Origin: Cyanobium sp. N.Huapi 1H5
GTDB taxonomy: Bacteria; Cyanobacteriota; Cyanobacteriia; PCC-6307; Cyanobiaceae
DNA length: 64,000 bases
Direction: 5' to 3'
Assembly: GCF_024345535.1 (NCBI RefSeq)
Contig: NZ_JAGQBH010000007.1
Coordinates: forward strand, 62,001-126,000
Shown: in pieces, positions 38,601-44,521 of the stretch
Numbering within the stretch: the first letter of the stretch is position 1
Layout: each line of letters starts with the position of its first letter
Made by a program: the position numbers and the translations under genes
The notes under the pieces: generated by a model
The model's database searches: none
The model's input: the letters and a program-made list of their open reading frames with translations, nothing else
What the model was told of the DNA's origin: nothing

Positions 38601-39572
38601 CGTCAGGGTGAGGCTGGGCGCCAGCGGCGTGTTGACGCTGTTGGCGTTGGCCGCCGGCGTGAACAGGAGGCTGGCGATCGCCGCATTGATGGCGGCCAGG
38701 CTGCCTTCCAGGGTGAGATCAGCGCTGCCGTTGCTGCCGCTGGTGATCAGGGCGGCGCTGGCCAGGGTGGCGGTGCCCCCCGTGGTGGTGATCCGCAGCC
38801 GCAGCGTGATGGGGGCCCCACCGTTGTCGCTGTCGGCCACGCTCAGGCCGGTGATGGCCAGGGGGGTGTCCTCGGCGGTGATGCGGGTGCCGACGAAGCT
38901 GTCGTTCAGCACCGGTGCGGAGGCGAATTCCGCGGCCAGCCAGCGGCCATCGATCAGGAGCTGGTGCTGGTCGTTGTCGGCCAGGATCGCCGCCCGCTGC
39001 GCCTCATTCAGGGGAGCACCGGTGACCAGGGCGGCGAACAGGGCACCCTCGTCCCCCCGGGCATCGAGGGGGCCGTTCAGCCACTGGTCGATGGCGTGAC
39101 CCACTTCCTCCAGCAGGACGCGCTGAATGGCCTCCACAGAGGTGGCCAGGGACAGCCAGTTGGCATTGATGTAGATCCTCCGCCGCCCATCAGGATCCCC
39201 GGGTGTGTAGGCACCGCTGGCGCCTGAGAGTTCCTCTCCGCTGCGCCGTTCGATCGCCAGCTGAAGGCCTGGCCCCCGCAACACCTGAGCGAGGGAAATC
39301 ACCCGGGACTGGAACTGATCGGGATCGGTGCCGGCGGTGGCGAACGTGTCACTCAGCAGATCCTCATAGTCATCCCGGAGGGGTAGGTCTTCGAGGATTC
39401 TGTTGACGCTCAGCAGGGCCGTCGACCAGCGCTGTTCGGCGTCGTCTGACAGGGCCAGATCGATTGTTTCCTCAGGGATGACCTGTCGATACAGGCTCTC
39501 GCTCCTGGGTGCAGACGTAAGGCTGGCCTGGCCCAGAAGTCCTGCCAGGAGATCAAGCCTGAGGAATTGCAT
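29640..39572 (-). CDS. Giant surface protein: CSPG/cadherin-like repeats, tandem 109-aa repeats, vWA domain
   Basis: The 3310-residue product has three parts. Residues 1-220 form a domain known from large cyanobacterial exported proteins, with YINANWLSLATS and LLEEVGHAIDQWLNG (about 154-168; a metalloprotease-like EExGH lacking the full HExxH). Residues 220-2960 are a long series of extracellular beta-sandwich repeats of the CSPG/cadherin and VCBS type, each marked by PVNDAP-like linkers. Within them, residues about 2190-2850 are six near-identical 109-residue repeats. Residues about 2970-3310 form a von Willebrand A domain with the MIDAS motif LLLDSSTSMKG. There is no Sec signal, so type I secretion is likely. 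An adhesin or motility-surface role is inferred from architecture. Confidence 0.9.
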   Translation of the reverse strand: MQFLRLDLLAGLLGQASLTSAPRSESLYRQVIPEETIDLALSDDAEQRWSTALLSVNRILEDLPLRDDYEDLLSDTFATAGTDPDQFQSRVISLAQVLRGPGLQLAIERRSGEELSGASGAYTPGDPDGRRRIYINANWLSLATSVEAIQRVLLEEVGHAIDQWLNGPLDARGDEGALFAALVTGAPLNEAQRAAILADNDQHQLLIDGRWLAAEFASAPVLNDSFVGTRITAEDTPLAITGLSVADSDNGGAPITLRLRITTTGGTATLASAALITSGSNGSADLTLEGSLAAINAAIASLLFTPAANANSVNTPLAPSLTLTATDLTNGDGPISLTTGPIQVTPVNDAPTLVTSPLLVAEGGTSNFTLANFTLSDVDNLPEQVIYRITSLPGKGTIRLNGNPLVVGSSFSSSFRGSFTYTHDGSQVLPGVIAGSDSDAVTVSVDDGAGGRIASATVPISLTPVNQAPAVSGSVSVFEGQRGVPVTLSISDADQAAGVAHTVVITSLPLRGTLRFNGTPITAPFTLPSLAGLTYDHDGNDLNGGFPPNESFGVRVSDDGGGQGTGGVLSTNTVITLAVQRVNDDPTLTANNPIVTPTGSTAITAAALRVSDADSPSSNLTYTLTAAADPARGQLQVFRGGTWVGLLSGGSFSQDDIDTGRLRFNFVNGTPSGSTAAFTFTVEDGAIGLLPTGFTQTRDGGIHTNSTPQPLPGDPLTPISFSLTYLNSLGTPSSGGGNAPTTLPANAAPSLATNNLLRTSEGATVTIRATDLAISDSDSNPAERVYRLTAAPAGGSLQRNGVVLNNLDVFTQDDINNGRLTFVHGGGEVFDSGFRFNISDGRSVVSNGASDFRFAIRVTPINDAPSASVSGSTSLLVEGGTLTFNSSSPGPLLGAAERRDITIAEVDGSGQQVFAGAPGNPNPGADALWDPGSFSQADTADQRRLRIDTLPANGVLEFDATGSGAWTVIGDGSGGSLNRATLRISQSQLSAGRLRYRHNGNDGPGELADSFVFTPLDRFDAPGAPVTVPLTIAPLNDPPAAIENTPLTVAEGSRGVITGSASSSTALRLAYGDSDNSPIQRQYRITSPTSNGRLFLNGRALGVNSVFTQADLDNNLITYLHDGTETSSDAFSFRVSDGGGDNPISGATNDIPGTFVIAVTPANDLPSLSSPGSLDVFGGGSTPVAVASGGLLRATDSDLDTIGGGETDVLRIEAQLLDGANAVVPSGLISFTSPNPSSARAFLSGKGSNSLVVQGTRSEINAVLASLTVAFGADLDASNLKLRVSVDDRLYSAAGVLGVGANGGPVNQNDGAGNAVPIDATNNRISRDIALTASNLNDLPTITNPTLFSVNEDASVTLGGFVLADPDSFGRNVTVQVQLFRDAARTVLANAGTEGRLLLGAIAGLSAATGDGTNTITLTGPLAAVQTALNLLRFQGAPDFNGAGSGLGNLFLRTSLTDFGHANVPAGNRVSVDNGVRITPVNDAPVLAVPANTVIASGTFLDISSGFAIQDTRDTSQGATDDIRVTLSATDDGSPYGTLLIQNANGATLTANGTASVQVRGTRAQVQAALNSLRYTPANPNVDRVVTITATAFDFDNGAETVGVIGNNSATGAFTINVSSTNEAPVLTAPDTRTVVEDSGANGFTGANLISFTDPDDFGALQRLTVAVNRGTINLVTRTGLTVTGGNYGTTSLTVTGTKANLNAALASLTYTPTANFHGSATLTVVVNDLGSTGSGGARQDARSVALTVTPLNDQPVATTNVVLPANSEDVAATAIAGATLSSLAFGYSDATDNQTANGGGNTATPFSFLAVVGSTNYTAAQGVWQISTSATPNPAVPGDWINLPTAGLSTAGALIFSAASRVRFVPAANFHGTPGSLLVRLADASAPLATSTTPTTTFNLATAGGTTATGAWSAVNRSIATTVTNVNDRPTASAASLAATTEDNPNPPGARISSLGFGFRDTADDQRAVTGGANAASAFGGIAITGNAATAAQGVWQYNLNAGGGWVTIASPSDSAALLLPSSASLRFLPNSPNFNGTPGGLSVRVADTPLAFSAATNLTPLLGPTGRYSNPTSLNTSVTAVNDVPAFIKGADQVVLEDAGAQSVAGWATGLSRGGGADEAGQSLSFLVTNNNNGLFSVQPTIDASGRLTYTPAANATGTATVSVRVRDSGGTANGGIDTSAIQTFLISVTPVNDDFSDANETRSIAEDSGTSTGTLLSGTTSPDGPVSIASFSIAGQSGPFPLGSPVTIAGVGSLSIAANGSYSFTPAANYNGPVPLISYVVTDGSGANDTSTLTITVTPVNNDFSDANETISIAEDSGTSTGTLLSGTTSPDGPVSIASFSIAGQSGPFPLGSPVTIAGVGSLTIAADGSYSFTPAANYNGPVPLISYVVTDGSGPNDSSTLAITVTPVNNDFSDANETISIAEDSGTSTGSLLSGTTSPDGPVSIASFSIAGQSGPFPLGSPTTIAGVGSLTIAANGSYSFSPAANFNGPVPLISYVVTDGSGTNDTSTLSITVTPVNDDFSDANETLSIAEDSGTSTGTLLSGTTSPDGPVSIASFSIAGQSGPFPLGSPTTIAGIGTLQINADGSYSFSPAANYNGPVPLISYVVTDGSGTNDTSTLSITVTPVNDDFSDANETISIAEDSGTSTGNLLAGTTSPDGPVSIASFSIAGQSGPFPLGSPVTIAGVGSLTIAANGSYSFSPAANYNGPVPLISYVVTDGSGANDTSTLTITVTPVNDDFSDANETLSIAEDSGTTTGNLLSGTASPDGPVSIASFSIAGQSGPFPLGSPTTIAGVGSLTIAADGSYSFSPAANFNGPVPLISYVVTDGSGPNDSSTLAITVTPVNDPPVATDDVFGGPIRPAAGTTARVTVTDNDSDLDSPLDPASITIVGSAGPGQSLLVAGEGTWSVNSATQEISFTPLGGFIGDPTPIQYTIRDLQGAISNPATVTIDYDNLAITPTPPVPAPRHVDFYLLLDSSTSMKGSDPSGVSRIEAQNRLAFETLKSALAAAGYGYTLKGSSTFQPFLDDTNLTSSQTLASEILNYELVDDPTDGSSTNARSITIHTIDFGYLVSHSEITFSGSNPNFGELVARDVLLTQTPDLTYGDTTSPDWIARGLPAPNSLDAYTAPGTSGNRYSGTEMLGALVALDRLLVKELPNVALDTIVSVAMITDGRPERRPWWDNRPDFGQGWTGANVALPTSSWLDGDPILSSGLRYTSSGTPIRVPTAAGVDIWAQAQTSLNNTLDTVAARAGASNVNVQAIGMGDGGISNWNAIYTDLFTNQTFDASRSWNYQFSTSGQLPQLSG
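31020..33003 (-). repeat. Six tandem 327-bp repeats inside the giant surface protein gene
   Basis: The sequence CTGTCCTCGGCGATGGA recurs at 31306, 31633, 31960, 32287, 32614 and 32941, a constant period of exactly 327 bp (109 codons). The units are nearly identical at the DNA level, differing by scattered substitutions, some synonymous. Each encodes DFSDANETxSIAEDSG, ASFSIAGQSGPFPLGSP, AGVGSLTIAANGSYSF and YNGPVPLISYVVTDGSG. The similarity indicates recent tandem duplication or ongoing gene conversion, and copy number is likely to vary between strains. Confidence 0.95.
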
Positions 39573-39796
39573 GCCCGGATCTGGTCGTCAGTTCGCGTCG
39601 CGCAGATCCTATTGCAACGACCTCTCTTGCCAGGCATGCGAACAGGAGATGGCCAGCATCGATGTCACCGTGCTTGCCTAAAAGAAACGCATTACGAACA
39701 TTAAAGCTGCCCTAAAGGATCTGTATAAAGCCCCAAGAATCCATGATTTCAGTCACGGCGGCCAGCGGTTATCGCTAGGAAATCGAAAAGAAAAGT
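39573..39796. promoter_or_regulatory. AT-rich divergent promoter region
   Basis: This gap between the giant surface protein and the outer-membrane barrel is distinctly AT-rich. It contains ATTAAAGCTGCCC, then TATAAAG at about 39725, which could form a promoter for the + strand gene. I cannot assign -35 and -10 elements with certainty. Confidence 0.45.
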
Positions 39797-41242
39797 GTGA
39801 TCACTAACTTGCTTCGGTTTCGTCCTGACCCGGAACTTCCGGCTTCGCTGCGCCCCAGCCCCGTTCGCTTCACGCGGCCCGTGGGTGTCCCCCTCGCCTT
39901 GCTCCCCACGTTCGTTCTCGGAGCCGTGGTTGTGATCGGCCCGGCCCGGGCGGCGATCTGCCCCGATGGAACGGAGGCCGAGTTCTGCCTGCCTCCCGTC
40001 GTCACCCCGCTGACCCCGGCGCCTTCGCCCTCCACCCCCGTGGCGCCTTCGGCGGCACCTTCGCCGGCCGCCACGGCGACGCCGGCCCCCGTCGTGCCGA
40101 TCCGCCCCGTGCGGGTCGATGTCTACCGACTCGACGCCCGGTTGCTTCCCCTTGGCGCCGGGATGGGCTGGCGGAGCTTCAGCCGTGATCTGCTGGAGCC
40201 CCTGCCCCAGAAGGTGCGCGAGTCCTCTCCCCTCGCCGACCCAGAGCCGGAGGGGCCCTCCACCTCGGCCTTCCGCTTCAGTGTTCAGCCCGGGGGTTAC
40301 TTCAGTGACCGGGACGGCTGGCGGCTTCGGGTGTTCGGCAATGGTTTCGGCGGTCCCCTGAACAGCGGTGTCGCCGGAGGTCCCTCCTCGGTGAGCGGCG
40401 CCCAGATGGGTCTGCGCCTCGACTACGCCCTCGGCGATCTGGTGATCGGCGCCTTCGGCCGCTTCGGATCACTCCAGGCCCAGGGAGGCTCCGTCAATGA
40501 TTTCGGGGTGGCCTTCAACGGCCAATCCGCCAACGGCAGCCTGGGTGGTGGCGGGGTGCTGGTGCAGTTCGCCAGGCCCGGTTGGTTCATCGGGGCGGCG
40601 CTGGGAGGCGATGCGCTGACGACCGATCAACCGTTCGGCATCAGCAGCTCCAACGCCATCGGTGCCCGCTACAGCAAGTCCTCGGTCGGCGGCAGCGCTC
40701 TCCATCTGGCCACCAGTTTCGGTGGCAGGATCCGGCTGTCCGATCGTCAGGTTCTCGAACCCAGCGCTCTGCTCACCCTGACCAGCCTCTCGCTGGGGGG
40801 TGCGACGGTCTTCGATGGGTTCACCAACAGGTTCTGGAACGTGCCGGCCTCCAGCAGCACCGTCGGCACCGCCGACATCGGCATCACCTGGAGGGCTCCC
40901 CTGCCCCAGGGCAGGAATCTGCTCACGCCCTCGGTGCGCCTCAGCTGGCTGGGGGCCGGCTTCCTCGGCCAGGCCCCGGCCAATGCGGTCACCGACGGCA
41001 TCGCCCTGGCCACCACCCTGCCCGCCGGCTCCCTGACCCAGACCAGTGGACTGGGGCTGCAGGGAGGCCTGGCCTACACCCTGAGGGACAACACCACGTT
41101 CTTCATCCGTGGCGGGGCTGGGTTCTATGGCGCGGGCACCGCCTGGGATGTCGGTGGCGGGGTGCAGTTCCGCTGGGGGGGAGCCCCACGGGTCCCCGCA
41201 GCCAAGGCGACTGGCGCCGTTCCTTCCACCCCGATGCCCTGA
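39797..41242 (+). CDS. Autotransporter-like outer-membrane beta-barrel protein
   Basis: The 481-residue protein has a signal peptide (LALLPTFVLGAVVVIGPARA), a Pro/Ala/Thr-rich linker (residues about 70-100, TPAPSPSTPVAPSAAPS), and a C-terminal domain of alternating amphipathic strands (GAQMGLRLDYALGDLVIGAF, GGGVLVQFARPGWFIGAALG and further) that fits an autotransporter-type beta-barrel. The passenger is almost absent, so it is more likely a stand-alone porin or anchor. The start is a GTG at 39797. It is divergent from the giant surface protein gene and shares its promoter region, so joint function at the cell surface is possible. Confidence 0.8.
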   Translation: MITNLLRFRPDPELPASLRPSPVRFTRPVGVPLALLPTFVLGAVVVIGPARAAICPDGTEAEFCLPPVVTPLTPAPSPSTPVAPSAAPSPAATATPAPVVPIRPVRVDVYRLDARLLPLGAGMGWRSFSRDLLEPLPQKVRESSPLADPEPEGPSTSAFRFSVQPGGYFSDRDGWRLRVFGNGFGGPLNSGVAGGPSSVSGAQMGLRLDYALGDLVIGAFGRFGSLQAQGGSVNDFGVAFNGQSANGSLGGGGVLVQFARPGWFIGAALGGDALTTDQPFGISSSNAIGARYSKSSVGGSALHLATSFGGRIRLSDRQVLEPSALLTLTSLSLGGATVFDGFTNRFWNVPASSSTVGTADIGITWRAPLPQGRNLLTPSVRLSWLGAGFLGQAPANAVTDGIALATTLPAGSLTQTSGLGLQGGLAYTLRDNTTFFIRGGAGFYGAGTAWDVGGGVQFRWGGAPRVPAAKATGAVPSTPMP

Positions 41243-41295
41243 AAGGCTGCCTGGGTCCTGTTCTGGAGCCGGTCAGGAAGGACGCTGGAGGGCCT

Positions 41296-41970
41296 TCAGG
41301 CGCCTTCCCCCATCAGTCCAAAGGCGGACGTTTCTGGCTTGCGGAAACGGCCGGCGTCTCGGGATTCGCTGGTGTCCTTCAGCAGGCCAGCGACGATGCC
41401 GGCATCGAACGAGTAGCGGCCCGGACCGACCAGAAGCAGGGCCAGGCTGCCGCCCAGGTAGAGCACCACCAGCTCCAGCACGTAGATGTTGAAACCGCTG
41501 GTGAGGATGTGGTGGTAGGCGGCCACGGCCATGGTGCCGGTGAGGGCCAGGGCCCCCAGGGGCGAGAGCAGGCCGAGGATCAGCAGCCAGCTGCCCAGGA
41601 TTTCCGAGTAGCCGGCCACGTGGGCGAAAAACAGGGGGAACGGCAGGTGCAGGGGGACCACATAGTTGGTCGCGAACGCCTGCGGATCGGCCAGCTTGTC
41701 CTGGCCGTGGTGGATCATCATCGCCCCGATCGCCAGCCGCAGGATCAGCAATCCGACGTTGGCCAGGCGCCCTTCCCGCAGGAGGTAGGACCTCAGGATC
41801 TGGCGGACCGTTGCGGCCAAGGCGGTGGCGGAGGCAGGAGTCGCCGAGGGATCGTCCACGCCCGCGGCCACGACAGCAGTGACCGTCGGCCGGTTGAGCG
41901 CCAGCATCCACAGGGCGATGAAGGCGGTGAAGAAGCCCGCGAAGATCTCAAGCAGCACAGTGGTGGTCAT
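41296..41970 (-). CDS. DoxX-family membrane protein
   Basis: DoxX proteins are four-helix membrane proteins linked to redox homeostasis; their biochemistry is poorly known. The 224-residue product shows the DoxX pattern LRLAIGAMMIHHGQDKLADP, VAGYSEILGSWLLILGLLSP and TGTMAVAAYHHILTSGFN, preceded by an extra N-terminal helix (LLEIFAGFFTAFIALWML) and a linker. The HH in the first DoxX helix is conserved in the family. The ATG at 41970 is preferred. It is followed at a distance by no same-strand gene; the photolyase gene lies upstream on the same strand, 32 bp away. Confidence 0.87.
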   Translation of the reverse strand: MTTTVLLEIFAGFFTAFIALWMLALNRPTVTAVVAAGVDDPSATPASATALAATVRQILRSYLLREGRLANVGLLILRLAIGAMMIHHGQDKLADPQAFATNYVVPLHLPFPLFFAHVAGYSEILGSWLLILGLLSPLGALALTGTMAVAAYHHILTSGFNIYVLELVVLYLGGSLALLLVGPGRYSFDAGIVAGLLKDTSESRDAGRFRKPETSAFGLMGEGA

Positions 41971-42002
41971 GGTCGTGGGAGAATTATGAAGATTCTGGCA
42001 AT

Positions 42003-43595
42003 TCAGGTAACGGAACGTGAAGCGCTCTCCGGAGCCAGCCCTAGGTCCAGGCAGAGCTGGCCCTCAGCCAGCCGCGACGACCGGCGACGGCCGCCGCCGC
42101 TCCTCCTGCCGGAGGGGGGAAGGCCCGACCGGCGGGAGCCGTGCCGTTCCTGGATCGCGTCGGCGGCGGCCCTGAAGCCGCTCTGGCTCCGCAGGCCCCA
42201 GAGCCGTTCCCGGGCCTGGCGGGCGGCGGCGGCCACCTCCACGATCGGGGCCGGGTAGTCGAGGCCGATGCGGCAGCCGCTGGCCACCTGGGTGGCCGGA
42301 TCCATCCGCCACGGCTCGTGGCGCCAGATCGCCGGCACCCCGGCCAGTTCCGGCAGCCAGCGCCCCAGAAACACCCCCTCGGGGTCGTGGTCGAGGCCCT
42401 GCTTGATCGGGTTGTAGATCCGGATCGTGTTGATGCCCGTGGTGCCGCTCTGCATCTGGCACTGGCTCCAGTGGATGCCGGGCTCGTAGTCGACGAACTG
42501 GCGGGCCAGATGCAGGCCGCTGTCGCGCCAGTCGACCCAGAGGTGATGGCTGGCGAACGACAGCAGCATCGCCCGCATGCGGAAGTTGATCCAGCCGCTG
42601 GCCCGCAGGGCGCGCATGCAGGCATCCACGAACGGCACCCCGGTGCGCCCTTCGCTCCAGGCCGCCAGCCGTTCGGGATCGGTGACGCGCAGGTTGCGGG
42701 TGGCGGGGTGGAGCTCGAGGATCTCGATCGAGGGCTCGCTCTCCAGCTTCTGGATGAAGTGGCAGTGCCAGTGCAGGCGTGACAGGAAGGCGTCGAGGGC
42801 CCGGGGCCAGCCAGCGGCCACCTCGACGGGCAGGGTCGCCAGGGCCGCCCGCCGGGCCCGGGCGGCCTGGGCCACTTCCCCCATCGACAGGGTGCCCCAG
42901 GCCAGGTGGGGCGAGAGCCGCGAGCAGCCCTCGAAGGCCGTCAGGGGGCTGGAGAGCCGGCGGTGGTAGCTCCGGCCCCGCTGGTGCAGGAAGCTCTCCA
43001 GCAGCTCCAGCCCGGTCCGCCGGCCACCCCGCTGCCGGGCCGGACAGGGGTCCGCCGCCAGGCCCAGGTCGGCGGCGGTGGGCAGGTCCCGGGGGGCGAT
43101 CCCCGCCAGGGGTGGCAGGGCGACGGGCGCCTCCAGCAACGGTTCGGCCATGCGCCGCTCCCAGTCCCGGGCCCAGCCGCGGCGATCCCGGCGTGCGCGG
43201 GTCACCCCGAAGCTGGCCAGCTCCTGCCAGGGGATCCCCCGTTCGCGGGCCCAGGCGGCCACCCGCCGGTCCCGGGCGTAGGTCCAGAGGTTGCCGGTCT
43301 CCTGGTGGCTCCAGAGGCCGGCGATGCCAAGGCGCCGGTGGGCGGCCTCCAGCACGGTCACCACCTCGCCGACCCGCACCACCAGGGGCTGTCCCCGTTC
43401 GGCCAGCGCCTGCTGCAACTCCGCCAGCGCCTCCCGGCAGAAGCTCCACTGGCGGCCCGAGCTGTCCGGTTGGCGCCACAGCTCCGGCTCGACCACGTAG
43501 AGGGGCAGCACCGCTCCGCGCCGGGCCGCTTCCACCAGGGGGCGGTGGTCGGCGAGGCGCAGGTCGCGCTTGAACCAGACCACCTGAAGCGCCAT
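42003..43595 (-). CDS. Cryptochrome/photolyase family protein
   Basis: The 530-residue flavoprotein begins MALQVVWFKRDLRLADHRPL, the photolyase antenna-domain signature, and has the FAD-binding domain with GRSYHRRLSSPLTAFEGCSR, LSPHLAWGTLS, TGVPFVDACMRALRASGWIN and FRMRAMLLSFASHHLWVDWR. The DPEGVFLGRWLPEL and QMQSGTTGINTIRIYNPIKQ segments are typical of photolyases or closely related cryptochromes. It probably repairs UV lesions with blue light, although a sensory cryptochrome role cannot be excluded. A C-terminal extension of about 60 residues rich in Arg, Ser and Gly ([20 protein letters not shown]) is unusual. Confidence 0.9.
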   Translation of the reverse strand: MALQVVWFKRDLRLADHRPLVEAARRGAVLPLYVVEPELWRQPDSSGRQWSFCREALAELQQALAERGQPLVVRVGEVVTVLEAAHRRLGIAGLWSHQETGNLWTYARDRRVAAWARERGIPWQELASFGVTRARRDRRGWARDWERRMAEPLLEAPVALPPLAGIAPRDLPTAADLGLAADPCPARQRGGRRTGLELLESFLHQRGRSYHRRLSSPLTAFEGCSRLSPHLAWGTLSMGEVAQAARARRAALATLPVEVAAGWPRALDAFLSRLHWHCHFIQKLESEPSIEILELHPATRNLRVTDPERLAAWSEGRTGVPFVDACMRALRASGWINFRMRAMLLSFASHHLWVDWRDSGLHLARQFVDYEPGIHWSQCQMQSGTTGINTIRIYNPIKQGLDHDPEGVFLGRWLPELAGVPAIWRHEPWRMDPATQVASGCRIGLDYPAPIVEVAAAARQARERLWGLRSQSGFRAAADAIQERHGSRRSGLPPSGRRSGGGRRRSSRLAEGQLCLDLGLAPESASRSVT

Positions 43596-43617
43596 CACCA
43601 CAGCCCAGGAATCCGCT

Positions 43618-43728
43618 TCAGCGCTTCGGCAGGTCGCTGGGCCGCAGCACCACGACCACCACGCCCACCACCACCATCACGATCAGCACCGCCGCCCCGG
43701 CCAGGGGCAGCACCGTTTCCGTCTCCAT
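43618..43728 (-). CDS. 36-residue single-helix membrane protein
   Basis: The reverse strand encodes METETVLPLAGAAVLIVMVV, then VGVVVVVLRPSDLPKR. It is a short hydrophilic N-terminus, one strongly hydrophobic Val-rich helix and a basic tail, the layout of small thylakoid photosystem or cytochrome subunits. I do not recognise it as a specific Psb, Psa or Pet protein. It lies 22 bp upstream of the photolyase gene on the same strand, so the two may be co-transcribed. Confidence rests on composition and position only. Confidence 0.55.
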   Translation of the reverse strand: METETVLPLAGAAVLIVMVVVGVVVVVLRPSDLPKR

Positions 43729-43782
43729 CCGCCCGCCCGCCGACTGCCTCCCCATCCTGGTGCGGCCGCCAGGGCAGCGCGC

Positions 43783-43813
43783 AAAAAAAAGGACGGGTCA
43801 GCCAGACCCGCCC
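43783..43813 (-). terminator. Rho-independent terminator, minus strand, without an obvious gene
   Basis: On the minus strand an 8-bp stem (GGGCGGGT / ACCCGTCC, one G-T pair) with a 7-base loop is followed by eight T residues. It is a canonical intrinsic terminator. No minus-strand coding gene ends here, and the gene downstream on that strand starts only 55 bases later, so the transcript it ends is probably a small RNA from 43814-43950. Confidence 0.7.
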
Positions 43814-43917
43814 CCGAAGAACGTCTTAAGAAATGTAAACGCGGCGATGGTCTAACCGCGAGAGCCCCTCCGGATTCGCCCTCTGATGCGGTCGGAGGCC
43901 GCCCGCGGTCCGCGGGG
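43783..43917 (-). ncRNA. Candidate small RNA ending at an orphan terminator
   Basis: The segment between 43955 and the minus-strand terminator has no coding frame of normal composition. On the minus strand it can form a 7-bp hairpin at 43902-43916 (CCCGCGG A CCGCGGG), a CCTCCG...CGGAGG pairing, then an unstructured AT-rich stretch (GTTTACATTTCTTAAGACG) and the terminator. This is the general layout of a bacterial small RNA about 135 bases long. The promoter is weak (possible TATGGC near 43925). It is a prediction from structure only. Confidence 0.35.
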
Positions 43918-43954
43918 ACGCGCGCCATAGTCTTCATGTTCCGTTACATCAGCC

Positions 43955-44233
43955 ATGACGGTCGGCGAGCTTTACCTCGAATCCCTGTCCACCGGCGTCA
44001 TCACCCCCGCCGAGCTTTCCTGGCTCACCCACGGCCAGGACCGCTTCTCCCGGCTGGAGGAGGCCACCGCCCTGCGGCTCGGCCGCCTGCTTGACCAGGG
44101 GGACATCCAGCTGGGTTGCCGGCTGGCCCCCACCGTCGACCCCTCGTTGGTCCCCGCTTCACCGGCCCCGGCGCAGGCCGCTGGGGTGCTGGAGGAGTGG
44201 ATCGAACCCCTGGGGCGCCGACGGCATCGTTGA
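43955..44233 (+). CDS. Small conserved cyanobacterial hypothetical protein
   Basis: The 92-residue product starts MTVGELYLESLSTGVITPAE and continues LSWLTHGQDRFSRLEEATAL and RLGRLLDQGDIQLGCRL, a helical pattern I recognise from a small protein family found in many cyanobacteria, with no known function. A GTTACATC element just upstream resembles half of an HLR1 site. It precedes the high-light-inducible protein gene on the same strand by 61 bases, so both may respond to light. There is no membrane helix. Confidence 0.75.
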   Translation: MTVGELYLESLSTGVITPAELSWLTHGQDRFSRLEEATALRLGRLLDQGDIQLGCRLAPTVDPSLVPASPAPAQAAGVLEEWIEPLGRRRHR

Positions 44234-44248
44234 CGACAGTCACAACGC

Positions 44249-44266
44249 TTCACGATCGTTTACACT
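44249..44266 (+). promoter_or_regulatory. HLR1-like (RpaB) site upstream of hli gene
   Basis: TTCACGAT-CG-TTTACACT fits the HLR1 pattern of two (G/T)TTACA(T/A)(T/A) repeats two bases apart at 13 of 16 positions, with a strong second half. HLR1 is the binding site of RpaB, which controls hli genes in cyanobacteria. It lies 29-46 bases before the ATG, so it would overlap the promoter core and allow repression in low light. Confidence 0.55.
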
Positions 44267-44294
44267 CCCTTCAAGTTTCGCAACGAACCCACCC

Positions 44295-44438
44295 ATGTCT
44301 GACTCCACCACCCGCTTCGGCTTCGTCGCCTTCGCCGAAACCTGGAACGGCCGCCTGGCCATGCTCGGTTTCGTCATCGGCCTCGGCACCGAGATCCTGA
44401 CCGGCCAGGGCATCCTTGCCCAGATCGGCCTCGGCTGA
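44295..44438 (+). CDS. hli: High-light-inducible protein (Hlip)
   Basis: The 47-residue protein has the LHC-type helix FAETWNGRLAMLGFVIGLGT with the chlorophyll-binding ExxNGRxAMxGF motif. Hlips bind chlorophyll and beta-carotene, associate with photosystem II assembly modules and chlorophyll synthase, and quench excess energy under stress. The ATG at 44295 leaves a short hydrophilic N-terminus typical of the family. It is preceded by an HLR1-like site and followed by a hairpin terminator, so it is probably a single-gene transcript. Confidence 0.95.
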   Translation: MSDSTTRFGFVAFAETWNGRLAMLGFVIGLGTEILTGQGILAQIGLG

Positions 44439-44464
44439 TTCCGGCTCCTGCTTTCGCAGCATCG

Positions 44465-44492
44465 GCCCGGGTGGTTCTGCCATCCGGGCTTT
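44465..44492 (+). terminator. Probable terminator of the hli gene
   Basis: A 10-bp stem (GCCCGGGTGG / CCATCCGGGC, one G-T pair) with loop TTCTG is followed by a short TTT. It starts 27 bases after the hli stop codon. The T-run is short, so termination may be partial. Confidence 0.55.
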
Positions 44493-44521
44493 GATGTCTG
44501 CGGCGTTCCCTCCGCTCCCCC

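Noticed and set aside
39797..41242. Classification of the barrel protein as a full autotransporter
   Set aside because: There is no passenger domain of significant length; only a short Pro-rich linker precedes the barrel.
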